Below are positions 50,973 to 61,150 of a DNA stretch of 64,000 nucleotides, piece after piece. Both the position numbers and the translations under genes were made by a program. The notes below the pieces were generated by a model, which was given only the letters and a program-made list of their open reading frames with translations, made no database searches and was not told where the DNA came from. Every line of letters begins with the position of its first letter. Within the stretch, counting starts at the first letter, position 1. The DNA comes from Perilla frutescens (Eukaryota; Streptophyta; Magnoliopsida; Lamiales; Lamiaceae): positions 71,126,317-71,190,316 of the forward strand of contig BRKX01000001.1 of assembly GCA_026008535.1 (NCBI GenBank), read 5' to 3'.

Positions 50973-51195
50973 TGTTAGAAATATAAGTGTATTTTCTTGT
51001 TTTATCATTATGGGTAGTTTAGTCTTTTCTTTGTTGCCCTAATGTATCCCTTAATGATGTTAGCATAGGACTTGTGGTACTTACTTTTTTTTACACTTCA
51101 CTTTTGTAAGCCTCCATTTGAACAACTCTCTTAAAAGGCATTTCTTCTTCTCCATTGGATCTATGAGTTATACTATGATTCTTGCTTGATTTTCA
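50973..51195 (+). repeat. Copia 3' LTR
   Basis: It is preceded by a purine-rich tract (TTTGAGAGAGGG), opens TGTTAGAAATATAAG and ends GATTTTCA. Confidence 0.95.
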
Positions 51196-51329
51196 GCAAA
51201 GTCCGTGGGATGCTCGTCGTTGGCCATCTCCTAAACATATGGACGGCTTCCGTGAGGTGTCGGCATGAAGTGTCAACTTTGCTGCTAGATTGTCAGAGAT
51301 GAAACATCTTCACCATTCATCTTTTTCCG

Positions 51330-52700
51330 AAGTTTCATTGTCCGGGGTCCATCGAACCCCCTACAGTTAGACAAGATAATTCTAGCTGATGCACTTCAGG
51401 CTTCTCCTCATCTCCATGTTCATCTTTCGTTCCTTCTTCTTGCACCATCATACTAGCAGGTTCCTCTTCATCCTCTTCTGCTGCAATTAACACTTGGAGA
51501 AATTTATTTCGACAAGTGTGGAGTGGGCTATAGGGTTCGTTACACTTGAAACACAAACCCTTAGCTCGTCGTTCAACATACTCTGTTTGCAATAGTTGCT
51601 TGGTCCCTCTAGGTATTGGATGAGAACTCGAAGAATAAATTGTCGTAGAACTTGATCGACCAGAGTACTGATTTGGTCGTGTATTAATAGTAGTAGAATG
51701 AGGTATTGTTCCACTACGATCTATAGTACCAATTTTACGGGTTAATGCTGGAGATCGTGGTCCGAGAATGGAATCGAGCTTTTTACTGAGATAGTTCTTG
51801 GCTGATATGAGTTTGCTGGATTTCCAAAAATGTTGCTCGGTTGAAATGATTGCGCAGAGATGGTGCGCGGCTGGATATTTTGCAAGGTAGAACGGCGACG
51901 CTCAATTTCGCGTGCCAACTGCATTGATGTAAAAAGATCTAGTGCATCACGAGGTGTGATACGTAATCGAATATCATCAGTTAACCCATGCAAAAACATA
52001 CTTCAGAAATGAGAGTCAGATAGCCCAACCACTGCCACATGCTCCATACGAGCCACAAAATCATTGATATACTCATTCATTGATCTCATTTGAACCGTAT
52101 CTTTCAGAGTCTCAAACAGGTTACATAGCGGGTCTTCTCCGAAGCGTTGTAGCTATTCTGCGGTGAAATCAAACCATGAGACGTTTAGGTTGTGACGCAA
52201 CATCCAGCGCACCCAATGAAGAGCAGCACCATCCATAGCTACAAGGACGAGATCGATTTTTTCTGCATCAGTTGCCGGATGAAGGAAGAAGTATTCATCC
52301 ACCTGTGATAACCAATCTGCAGGTTCCTCTCCATGGAACGACATAAACTCAAGGTGACGCGACACGATTGTCGCAGGATCTAAACCAAGACGGCCACCAG
52401 CGGTGAGTGCCGCAGACGAATAATCTTGTACTCTAGTTGGCGTGATTAAGGGAGAAGAATTGCTTGCAGAGGCACCCGATCTTGCCGTTGCCTTCTCAGA
52501 TACCAATGACATCAACATAGCTTCCAACTTTTCATAATTTGCAGTTTGTTTGGCAAAGTTTGCCGTCTCTCTACAATTTGTGTTTCTATTCGTGAAAACG
52601 CAGAGTTCAAGGTCTCGAGACCTTTCTCCACCATTTCCAGACGACTTTCAGAAAGTGTAGTCAACATGACATCGTTTGGGAATTCGGAAGGTTGGACCAA
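51330..52700 (-). pseudogene. Gypsy gag remnant
   Basis: On the minus strand it includes a retrotransposon gag block (FHGEEPADWLSQVDEYFF, about 52285-52345), FLHGLTDDIRLRITP near 51960-51998, a Ser/Gln-rich linker, and the zinc knuckle. Frames switch several times between 52700 and 51335. Confidence 0.85.
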
Positions 52701-52702
52701 AT

Positions 52703-53037
52703 TGATGGAGTAAAGGGAATTGAGAATATGATTACCTAAACAAAAGAGGGTTTTTAATTTGATTTACAAGAAAGATAAACAACACCAGGTTCAAGAACCT
52801 GTCCAAGCATAAGCCAATAACTTCTACAATTCTTTTTTCCACATGAACTTACTCCTAGAAATTGAATATTAATACCCCATCTAACTAGTGGCCCGTGGAT
52901 ATCTAATAACTACTACCTAGCCCATGAACCCATGATTGCATAACTGAAAAATTTAATAAAGGAAAACAGTTACTTTTGATTCAAACAACATTCTTCTTCA
53001 CACGTCTGGAGTAAACTTTAATCAGCGGCGGCTCGCT
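52703..53037 (-). repeat. Gypsy 5' LTR, outer end truncated at the duplication boundary
   Basis: It matches 43468-43799 across its length but ends CTCGCT without the terminal ATCA. The next bases (TACCCTCTTC) are the first bases of block B. Confidence 0.85.
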
Positions 53038-53610
53038 TACCCTCTTCAAAACCTATTTATTGCTGTATTAGATGCGAGATGGGCCAAAACAAGTCACTTT
53101 CTTTTCCTTATGATAACAATCTGTAGTTTTCCATCAGTTTTTTGGATGTGGTGGTCTAATGTTGTTTGCTTCACTACGATGACCTTCTTTCTTGTTTTGG
53201 AATTACATAAGATTTAAGTTATCACTTGGTACATAAATTACACAATTAAGTTGCACACATGCATGACTCAGAAGGTGTTTCAAATGTTTTGTGCTTTTTA
53301 CTTTCTTGGGCAATTGTTTATTGAAAAACTTGAAAATAAACTCTAATCTCTATGTCGTTGCCTTTTTGAAGCATCGTCAGCTTCTTCTCTCCTCTTGACC
53401 CCTCTCTTCATTGAATGGAGAAACTAAAAGATTACATGTAAGAAAGATTGATAGGCAAATGCTTGTACGTAGTTGCATGCACCTTTTGCTCTCTGGATGT
53501 CATCTGCTGTAGGACTCTCCTCGGCTAAGGTCCATGTTCTCGGTACAATTGGATTATAAAACCTTCTCACGCTCGTCTCTTGTCTTGGTAAATTGTAGGA
53601 ACTTGCATAG

Positions 53611-53760
53611 ATGGAGTCTACGAAGGAGACATGCTGTCAAGCTCCAGAAGGCCCGATTCTTTGCATCAACAATTAATGTGGCTTCTTCGGAAGTGCGGCC
53701 ACCATGAATATGTGCTCCAAGTGCCATAAGGACATGGCTTCTATGTTTTCTATGCTTCGT
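53611..53760 (+). pseudogene. Truncated A20/AN1 SAP pseudogene
   Basis: The first 21 codons match the intact SAP gene with Gly8 changed to Cys. A 3-nt insertion then creates an in-frame TAA (53674-53676) within the A20 finger. The A20 remainder continues to KDM (near 53735). There roughly 390 nt of coding sequence, including the linker and the whole AN1 finger, are deleted and the sequence jumps to the 3' UTR (TTCTATG). There is no promoter or first exon in this copy, so it is dead. Confidence 0.93.
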
Positions 53761-55709
53761 GGTGTAGGGTGAAGATGGGAAGGGAAGGGAGGGTGATTGT
53801 GATTTATTACATTATGTGAAACTCTGGAGTCCTGTGTCAATTGGCTAGGGTTACTTTGGTTTGGTCCAGTGTAAAAGCTGTTATTTGCTGGCTTGTTCGA
53901 TGACATTGTTGTGGAATTTGCAAGTTGCCCTTCTTTTTTTTTTCTATGACGTTGTTGCATTCTCTCTTATTGTGCAGTAACTGTAAATGATCGTTTTCCC
54001 TTTTCTAGAAAACACCGCCCGTGATTACGCGGTTTATTCGAATATGAATTTCTCGTGTCAAGATCCATTAGACGACATCCACATCGAACTCAAATATAAC
54101 TGAAATAATACCTATAAAATTTCAAATGTCACCCCTCAGATGGTCTGATATTGAGAAACTTTACGGGTTCGTGCAGGTGGCATTCAAGAACAATTAGCTG
54201 ATGCATATTCTTGGATTGATCAAGAATTAGGTGATAAACTGACTGTGGAGATATTGACGTACAACAATTGTTTGGCGTGTTAAATTACTCGAGTAAAAGA
54301 GGTTGCTTGAAGCTATTAAAAACTGCTAACAATATGTTTATAAAAGAGTTGCTTCTTATTAGCATTTGGCATTGGAAACGAGACAGTTTTCTCACTCTTT
54401 CAACCATGTCCAAGATTCAACGAGAATTAGTCAAGCTCGAAAAAACCAAACTCAGCGTATACAGCAGAAACTGCAGAGCCAAAAATGTACACGAACATAA
54501 ACAAGATATGAGAAAACTGTTAGAACTATTTTAGCATCATCAGTCCATTTGGTTAAAATATGGTTAAAAGCAATACACATTCAATCTCTGGATGAATCAG
54601 TAGCATAATCTCCTAGATCGATAATTGACAAATGACTATCAAATGCTTAAAACACGAGTCACGAATCTCCTACACAGAGTCTATATCCTGATATTCTTAG
54701 TTCACACTATCTAGACCAGCAGTTTGGCTAAGCAATCAAATAGCAAGTGATCAGCACTAAAACAAGAATTCACATCTTAAACTCAGGCATACAATTGAAA
54801 GTTGAAACAACAAAGAGCATCAAGTCAGTGAATGGTACTGAGGGGAATTATAAACAGTCATCAAAGGAAAACAGGCATCCAAACCACGTGCAAAATGAAT
54901 TTTTCAGTCACGGACTCGTATATGAAAATTAAAAAAGGCTATTTTAATAATCCAAAAAATTATTATTTTTACATTAATTTAATTTGTGACATGTGAAGTA
55001 ATTCTTGTGGTGTGTTTGGAAACACGCTATACAAATACATGTCAATGTTCAGGACTTTTTAGACATATATACCTCGGTACGCAGCGGAGTTGTTAAGAGC
55101 TGAATTCAATTATTTGCTCCATGTTATGTGCCTCAGCGTCAGTAAAGTAATTGTGGGGAAACATACATAAGTATCCCATAAGATCTATTGTAACAAATAA
55201 AAATGTCTCATTAAATCTATTGTGGTAGATGAGCGACTACCTAAAAGTAGATAAGAGGTTCCTAATAATTTTTAACCATTTGACAATGAAGTAAATTTTA
55301 AAAGAGATTATATTAAATCAAGCCGGCATAAGGATGCGTCATGGATTTCAGTCAAGTAAATAAGAAAAGTGTATTGATTTATGTTTTTGAAATGAGTGAT
55401 CATTACCATTGTAATTTTGTAATTAAACTATATGCACACGACATTCGGCATTGTAATTTTGTAATTAAACTATATGTACATGACATTCGATGTTCTAATT
55501 ATGATATCGGTAGTAGATTCATATGAAAGTAACACACGGAACACAATTCAAAAAAGAGAATTTGGTCTAAAGTAAAATGGAAAATTATCAATCCAATATC
55601 CGAAAGATGTTTATATATCGATATAGATCCTGAAAAATGAATTCTATCAATTTAAAGCTTGAAAGATTTACAATTATCAATTCAAGGCTTTGTAGATTTC
55701 ACGGTGTTA
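53761..55709. other. Non-coding remainder of block B
   Basis: SAP 3'-UTR-like sequence is followed by duplicated DNA with no supported gene. 54670-54925 also matches 62807-63058. Confidence 0.5.
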
Positions 55710-56560
55710 GATCATCTCCAAGGGAAAACACCAAACTCAAACCAAAAAATGCATTTTTTGCAGTACATGTCATATCGAACATATCGAACAGTAATTTATC
55801 TCCAACCAACAAATTCATTCTTAAACTCAAAAAAATATTCTCAGTATATTCCTTCTTATATAACTTTTTAACTTTTTTCAATAACACCTTTATAGTTATC
55901 AAAATTTGCAAAATAGACCTCTAAACTTTTTATATCCACACAATATTTACTAAATATAATTATCAATTAATAATTTAATACTAAAACAATATTAAATTAA
56001 ATGTTTATTATATTAAGAAAATTAAACAACTTGAAAATAAAATTACATAACTTGAAAATAAAATTACATAACTTGAAAATGAAATTACACTAAATATCAA
56101 TCATACATATGAATTTTGCAAAATAAAAATAGATGGTAACTAAGTCTTGGAATTAGTGTACTCCTCCCACATATGATCAATTAATGCATTCCGAAGTGCG
56201 AGATGAGCATCTTTATTCCTTATTTGTCGATATTGAGCAACAAATTTTACATTTTCATCCATCATCATTTCAATGGGAACTTTTTTGATAATATTGCATA
56301 TGATCAATTAATGCATTCCGAAGTGCGAGATGAGCATCTTTATTCCTTATTTGTCGATATTGAGCAACAAATTTTTCATTTTTATCCATCATCATTCCAA
56401 TGGGCACTTTTTTGATAATATTGCATATGATCAATTAATGCATTCCGAAGTGCGAGATGATCATCTTTATTCCTTATTTGTCGATATTGAGCAACAAATT
56501 TTTCATTTTCATCCATCATCATTTCAATGGGCACTTTTTTGATAATATTGGAGGATCGGG
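55710..56560 (-). mobile_element. PIF/Harbinger-derived insertion in block B (ends uncertain)
   Basis: Block A homology is interrupted after GGTGTTA at 55709, followed by GATCATCTCCAAG, a Harbinger-like terminus next to TTA. TTGGAGGATC at 56549-56558 may be the opposite end, though no TTA follows. On the minus strand 56155-56280 reads RNKDAHLALRNALIDHMWEE before a TAG stop, the same transposase C-terminal signature as at 40061-40150. Confidence 0.45.
56172..56552. repeat. Three tandem 127-bp copies of a Harbinger transposase C-terminal segment
   Basis: Copies start TATGATCAATTAATGCATTC at 56172, 56299 and 56426. The copies are almost identical and the period is exactly 127 bp, so the reading frame shifts between copies and no repeat protein is made. 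Confidence 0.93.
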
Positions 56561-57393
56561 TTCTGGTTTATGGGATTACTAAATGAATTTCACCTTTAAT
56601 TGTTATTTCATAGTGTGTTTGATTTTCTTATGTGGTTTATTATGTGTGTGATTTTATTTTTAATGTGCCTTTATTTAATTTTGTAGTTTGTCGATTAATA
56701 TAAATGTCATTGTGTGTAATGTATTCCAATTTTCAATTTATGAAATATGTTATTTATTTTAATATTGTTATTATTATTTTAAATTTGTATGCTCATTTTA
56801 TAAATTTTAGAATTTAAATAATGTGGTTTCTCTAATATCTACGATTATAATTTTACTACATATCAATAAAAAAAATAAAATTATAAAAGGATTAAAAATA
56901 TATATTTAAATTATTAAGTAATAAGTATAAAAATAAAATAAAAATCACTAAATATATCACAAATTGATAAGTAATTAAATACATATATAATGTAAAACAT
57001 AAATGATAAATACTAATTTTCAACAAGTGCGTGCATATAAATAAAAAAAAAAGGACTGAATAGCAATTAAGTAATTTCAGATCTAATTTGCATTTCTTGA
57101 ATAGTGGAACGGAATTTGCAGTTCCAAGAAAGAGAAAAGAAGCAAAACGCCACTTTACAGTTCGAGAAAGGGAAGCAAAAGACAAATTTAAATATCAATA
57201 TCCTCTTACCACATCATTTTTATCCTAAATTAAATTAAACAAAAACAAAATCAACATGCTCTTACCACATCATATTTATCCTAAATTAAATTAAACAAAA
57301 ACAAAATGTTCATGAATTAAAAGTAGTGTGGCAGTTAAATATCGACATTAGTAGTATATTGCTCAATATTTAGCTTAAAAATTTCATTTTGAA
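56561..57393. other. AT-rich end of block B
   Basis: No gene supported. Block A homology returns near 57190 and ends at 57393. Confidence 0.45.
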
Positions 57394-57394
57394 G

Positions 57395-58207
57395 GTTATC
57401 CTAGCTTTTTCGAATGCCTCCATCTTAGGTTTTTTCAATGCCCCTCTTTTCCGGGCCTTCTCCTTTTTCAGTGCCTCTCTTCCCGCGTCAGCACAAAATT
57501 TGTCCAAAGCTTTATCAATGACTTGAAACTGCAGAGGGGGGAACGCAAAGCCTGGTTAATTAAGAGTTTAAGAATACTACAAAATACGTACCATAGCACA
57601 TTAAGGGGCAAAGGGAAGCCAAAGAGTGATTAATGCAAGTGAATTTCTCTTAAATGGTAGTTTCAGAAACATGTGCAAATAATGTAGTCATTAGCCAAAA
57701 AAATCGACCACAAAATTTCAGAGTGCACGTACCGAGAAACTCTCAAGTGTCATATTTGCAGGCAGCTTTTTCGGAAACTTCAAAACGAGCGGTGGAGCAG
57801 AGAAGTGCAGCCGCCCATCATCATCTTTCAGATTACACTCGTCTGAGCTTTCTAAACACAAATACAGCAGATATATTATCTAAGCAAGCAGTTAATGTGT
57901 TTATTCAGAAAAATTGACATGCAGTTTCTGAATCTTAAGAAAGGGAAAAATCATATAGGTATTAGCAACTGTTGCTTCGATTGAGTCAATAAACAACCGA
58001 GACCATAGGTTAAGAGTATTTCACAGAAACATCATCTCTTTTCAGCATATCTCAACCCTCGCACAATTTTTCAATTCTCTTCTACCTAGAGAGATAAGCA
58101 AAACAACAGTAAAAATCAAAAGTAATTTGAACAAATTTAATCTCATCTCAACCCTAGCCTAACCTAACCGGATTTCACACAATTTTGTATTCCCCTTTGC
58201 CAAATCT

Positions 58208-58256
<49 letters not shown>

Positions 58257-58481
58257 CATAACAACAGAATAAGCCCAGAATAAAGGGAAATCATTGGATC
58301 AACTTACCAAGGCCCTGAACCCAGCGAAATTTATCCGTGTTGATTATGACTCCAGTGGGCTCCAATTCATAGTAATCACCGCGATCGCGCTTTAAAAAGT
58401 TTTTACTTACGAACCTTTCAATACTTCATCCACGGTTTTTGGATCTTCCAACATTTCATCATGGCTTGTTATGCTTTCCAT
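57395..58481 (-). pseudogene. 3'-truncated, frameshifted gene of unknown family
   Basis: On the minus strand, ATG at 58481 (MESITSHDEMLEDPKTVDEV) opens an exon ending at a CTTG/GTAAG donor (58308). An acceptor GTGTTTAG leads into an exon at about 57856-57737 (SSDECNLKDDDGRLHFSAPP, then VLKFPKKLPANMTLESFS) ending in GTACGTG. An acceptor CTCTGCAG then leads into an exon from about 57532 (FQVIDKALDKFCADAGREAL, then a Lys-rich stretch). The frames of the last three segments join in phase, which is strong support for a real gene. The first exon needs a shift near 58410 (a TAA follows DEVLKGS otherwise). The last exon runs straight into block B at 57394. I do not recognise the family. Confidence 0.6.
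58211..58254. repeat. (GA)n microsatellite
   Basis: About 22 GA units lie in the presumed intron of the truncated unknown gene. Confidence 0.95.
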
Positions 58482-60375
58482 TGCTTGAGGCGGAAGGAGA
58501 GAGAATAATACGTATAGCGATTAGCAGGAGAGGGGAAAAAGAAGATATATATATCTATACCTATATAAAAAGTATGGATGTTTCTTACAAAATATGGTTT
58601 GCCTATTATGTCCACAATTTGCACTTAATTTAAGGATAAAAAAGTAATATAATATATTACATTTTTTTGTAAATATAATATATTATATTTATTTCAATAG
58701 TTTTGTTATAATTGAACTCTAGTCCATAAAATTATCCTTAATATAAAATATTATAAATAATTATTTGTAGATATAATATATAATATTTATTTAATTTCTT
58801 ACAAAATATGATTTGTCTATTATATCCATAATTAATATGTACTTAATTTAAGGGTGAAATAGTAATATACTATATTGTATAATTAATTATTCATATATAA
58901 TTAATTATATTTATTTCAATAGTATTGTACTATTCCAATTCTTCATCCATATCATATTAATTTTTCACCAATTATTTCTCTATCATATCAATAGCAAACA
59001 AGAGAGAAAAAAAAATCCCGCAACAATATAATATAGTATATAATTAATTCAACACATATAATATATTATATTTAATTTTATAATTTAAATATTAATTTAA
59101 TAGAATTGTATTATTATAATTTTTCATTCATCCACATGAATTGATTCTCCATCAATCATATAGTCTATATAAATTATGTTCGAATGAAGAGATTGAAAAA
59201 TAAATACTTGAATTTATAGAAAAATTATAAACTAATCTGATGATACTTAAGAAGTTCTCTATCAAAAATCAAGAATTTATTCTCCATCAATCATTATGTA
59301 ATTAATCACTATCACGTGTAATATATTATATTTATTTCAATAGTATTGTACTATTACAATTCTTCATTCACATCAATTAATTCTCCACCAATTATTTCTT
59401 CATCATATCAACCATAGCAAACAAGAAAAAAAACATAATCCTACAGTAATATAATATATTATATAATTAATTCTCCACATATAATATATAATATATTATA
59501 ATTTAAATATTATTTTAATAGAATTGTATTATTACATAGTTTATATAGATTATGTTGGAAAAATAATCGGTCAAATGTTTTGATGAAATGACAAATAACT
59601 TAAAATAATTAGTCATGACAAACTTGACTGAATGAATACACAATTATCACAGAGACGAGTTGATAATTAATAAAGATGACACGTCATCAGTTGTCTATAG
59701 CACAACTGATCTTACGGTCCCAGTTCATCTGGATTCCTACGTGGTCTTCTCGTGCGAGTAGTCTGGGATAGCAAGGGCAGTCGTGGGCTCGTCAGAAGTC
59801 TTGAGCTTTCTGTTAAGATTGTGAGGTCTGCCATTCTTCACTATTTTCGGTCTCAGTGTGCATTTGGTCATTGTGTCGAGTGAGTTTTGGGTTTTTTTGT
59901 GATTGCTAAACAATGTCATACATACCATACAAACATTAGAATAGTGTGGTACTGAAATTTCATTCACACCATGCTAGTATTAGATAGTTGTGTATGTCAT
60001 GCCGATAGTCGAGTGTATTTACTGGTATGCATATCATTTTTTCCTTTAGTAGCATGTACATTCTCATTACCAAAGATGTGGTGCCAGGTTAAACTGTGTT
60101 ATGTATGAAACTAGAATGGAATATATGTCATGCTAAAATGCAATGTACGTGCTAATTTTCTGTTTTAGCATCTCTTAATGTGATTATATTAGTAGTTTAT
60201 CTTGTTCTGTTTATAATTTTTTGCTTTTAATATGTTAGCTTCTTTTGTATTAAGTGACCATAGTAATATGACTCTAGAGATATCTCTTGAAATGATTGAA
60301 TATTATATACCAAATTGTGAATTGAAACCGACTCTTGAACAAAGTTTTAAAACACTGGATGAGGGTGTGAAATTG
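58482..60375. other. AT-rich intergenic DNA with a duplicated segment
   Basis: Two related segments of about 240 bp, 58905-59165 and 59325-59560, share ATAGTATTGTACTATT, CACCAATTATTTCT and TAATAGAATTGTATTATTA. No gene seen. 59737-59967 is open on the minus strand but has no support. Confidence 0.5.
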
Positions 60376-61142
60376 TAACACCCCGTAATTTTGATTTATA
60401 GTTAAAGAATTTTCTAAATTTATTTAGAAGACTAAAATAATCAATTGGAGCCAAATAAAGATGATTCGGATGCAAGTCGCGACGTTAGGTGTCCTTTATT
60501 CGAAAATCGTCTTGTTGAGATTTTGCATTTGTCATCAGAAGATAGTCAACCTTGGTCTTTTCTGAAACGTAACAATTCAAAGGAAGCTTCCGATATTTTC
60601 AGAATTTTAATCTAATATCCATAAGAGTCCTAGAATTTAAAATCATGAAGGATTAACTTGTGAATAGTGTTTTTCGAAAAGACATGATTTTCAGAATTTT
60701 ATGAAATCTTGTGTGTTGATTCGGATCGTGTTTTGACAAGTCGTCCCTGTGTAAAATCACCCAAGGAATCCATTCGTGTTCTTTGATTTTCAATTAGAGG
60801 TCAATCGAATGCTCAGGAGTATTTTCAGTCAAAAAGGCGGAATAGTGAACTTTCATTTCAAAAAGTAAATCCTTTTTCGATTTTCTTCGAACGACCTCCT
60901 TGTTTTTCCACAATGGGTGGTTCAATAGTACTCCAGCCAGTGAGTCTCTCGATATTTTCAGATATTATGTCGGAGGTCACTTGCACCTCGCTATTGTATA
61001 AAGCAACTTTTAATCGAATCCGAAAAGCCTTTTGTCAGTATTTTATATCCAAAATTTTCTACCTGGATATTCTAAAATTTGTCTATATAAAGCAATGTCG
61101 GAACTTCTGGTGGTTGATCTCCTACACAAGAAAACACTGTTG
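60376..61142. other. Possible worn solo LTR
   Basis: TGTAACACCCCGTAATTTTG at 60376 is a common LTR opening in plant gypsy elements, and the following 750 bp are less AT-rich than their surroundings. No second LTR, internal domain or target duplication was found, so this is only a suggestion. Confidence 0.25.
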
Positions 61143-61150
61143 GGAACGAC

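Larger units (their letters stand above)
46987..51195 (+). mobile_element. Ty1/copia LTR retrotransposon nested in the gypsy element
   Basis: LTRs of 223 bp lie at 46987-47209 and 50973-51195. They are flanked by a perfect 5-bp duplication GCAAA (46982-46986 and 51196-51200). A primer-binding site TGGTATCCAAACAGG starts at 47210. At 4.2 kb it is shorter than intact copia because part of integrase and the following region are missing. It lies opposite to the host gypsy element. The LTRs differ at about twenty positions by eye. Confidence 0.95.
43468..53037 (-). mobile_element. Ty3/gypsy LTR retrotransposon, chromovirus-like, interrupted by a copia element
   Basis: LTRs lie at 43468-43799 and 52703-53037, and coding runs leftward. 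On the minus strand the LTR opens TGATAGCGAG and closes CCATCA. A polypurine tract (GAAGGGGGAGT) sits directly against the left LTR. Gag remnants lie at 51330-52700, with a CFKCNEPYSPLHTC knuckle near 51550. Reverse transcriptase lies at about 45800-46725, RNase H at about 45290-45520, integrase core at about 44690-44920 and chromodomain-like sequence near 43850-43970. Many stops and shifts make it defective. The outer edge of the right LTR lacks the expected terminal bases and joins block B directly, and no target duplication is visible. Confidence 0.88.
53038..57393. repeat. Segmental duplication block B
   Basis: This is the direct-orientation partner of 36655-42122. Shared stretches include AGATGGGCCAAAACAAGTCA (about 53076), TGTGAAACTCTGGAGTCCTG (about 53815), TATAACTGAAATAATACC (about 54095) and GATATCGGTAGTA (about 55502). 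It lacks the SAP promoter and first exon, most of the SAP reading frame, and the Harbinger material of block A. It carries its own Harbinger insertion. Confidence 0.9.

Noticed and set aside
53673..53960. 95-codon minus-strand frame over the SAP pseudogene
   Set aside because: It is antisense to the A20 remnant and 3' UTR. The equivalent frame also occurs antisense in block A.
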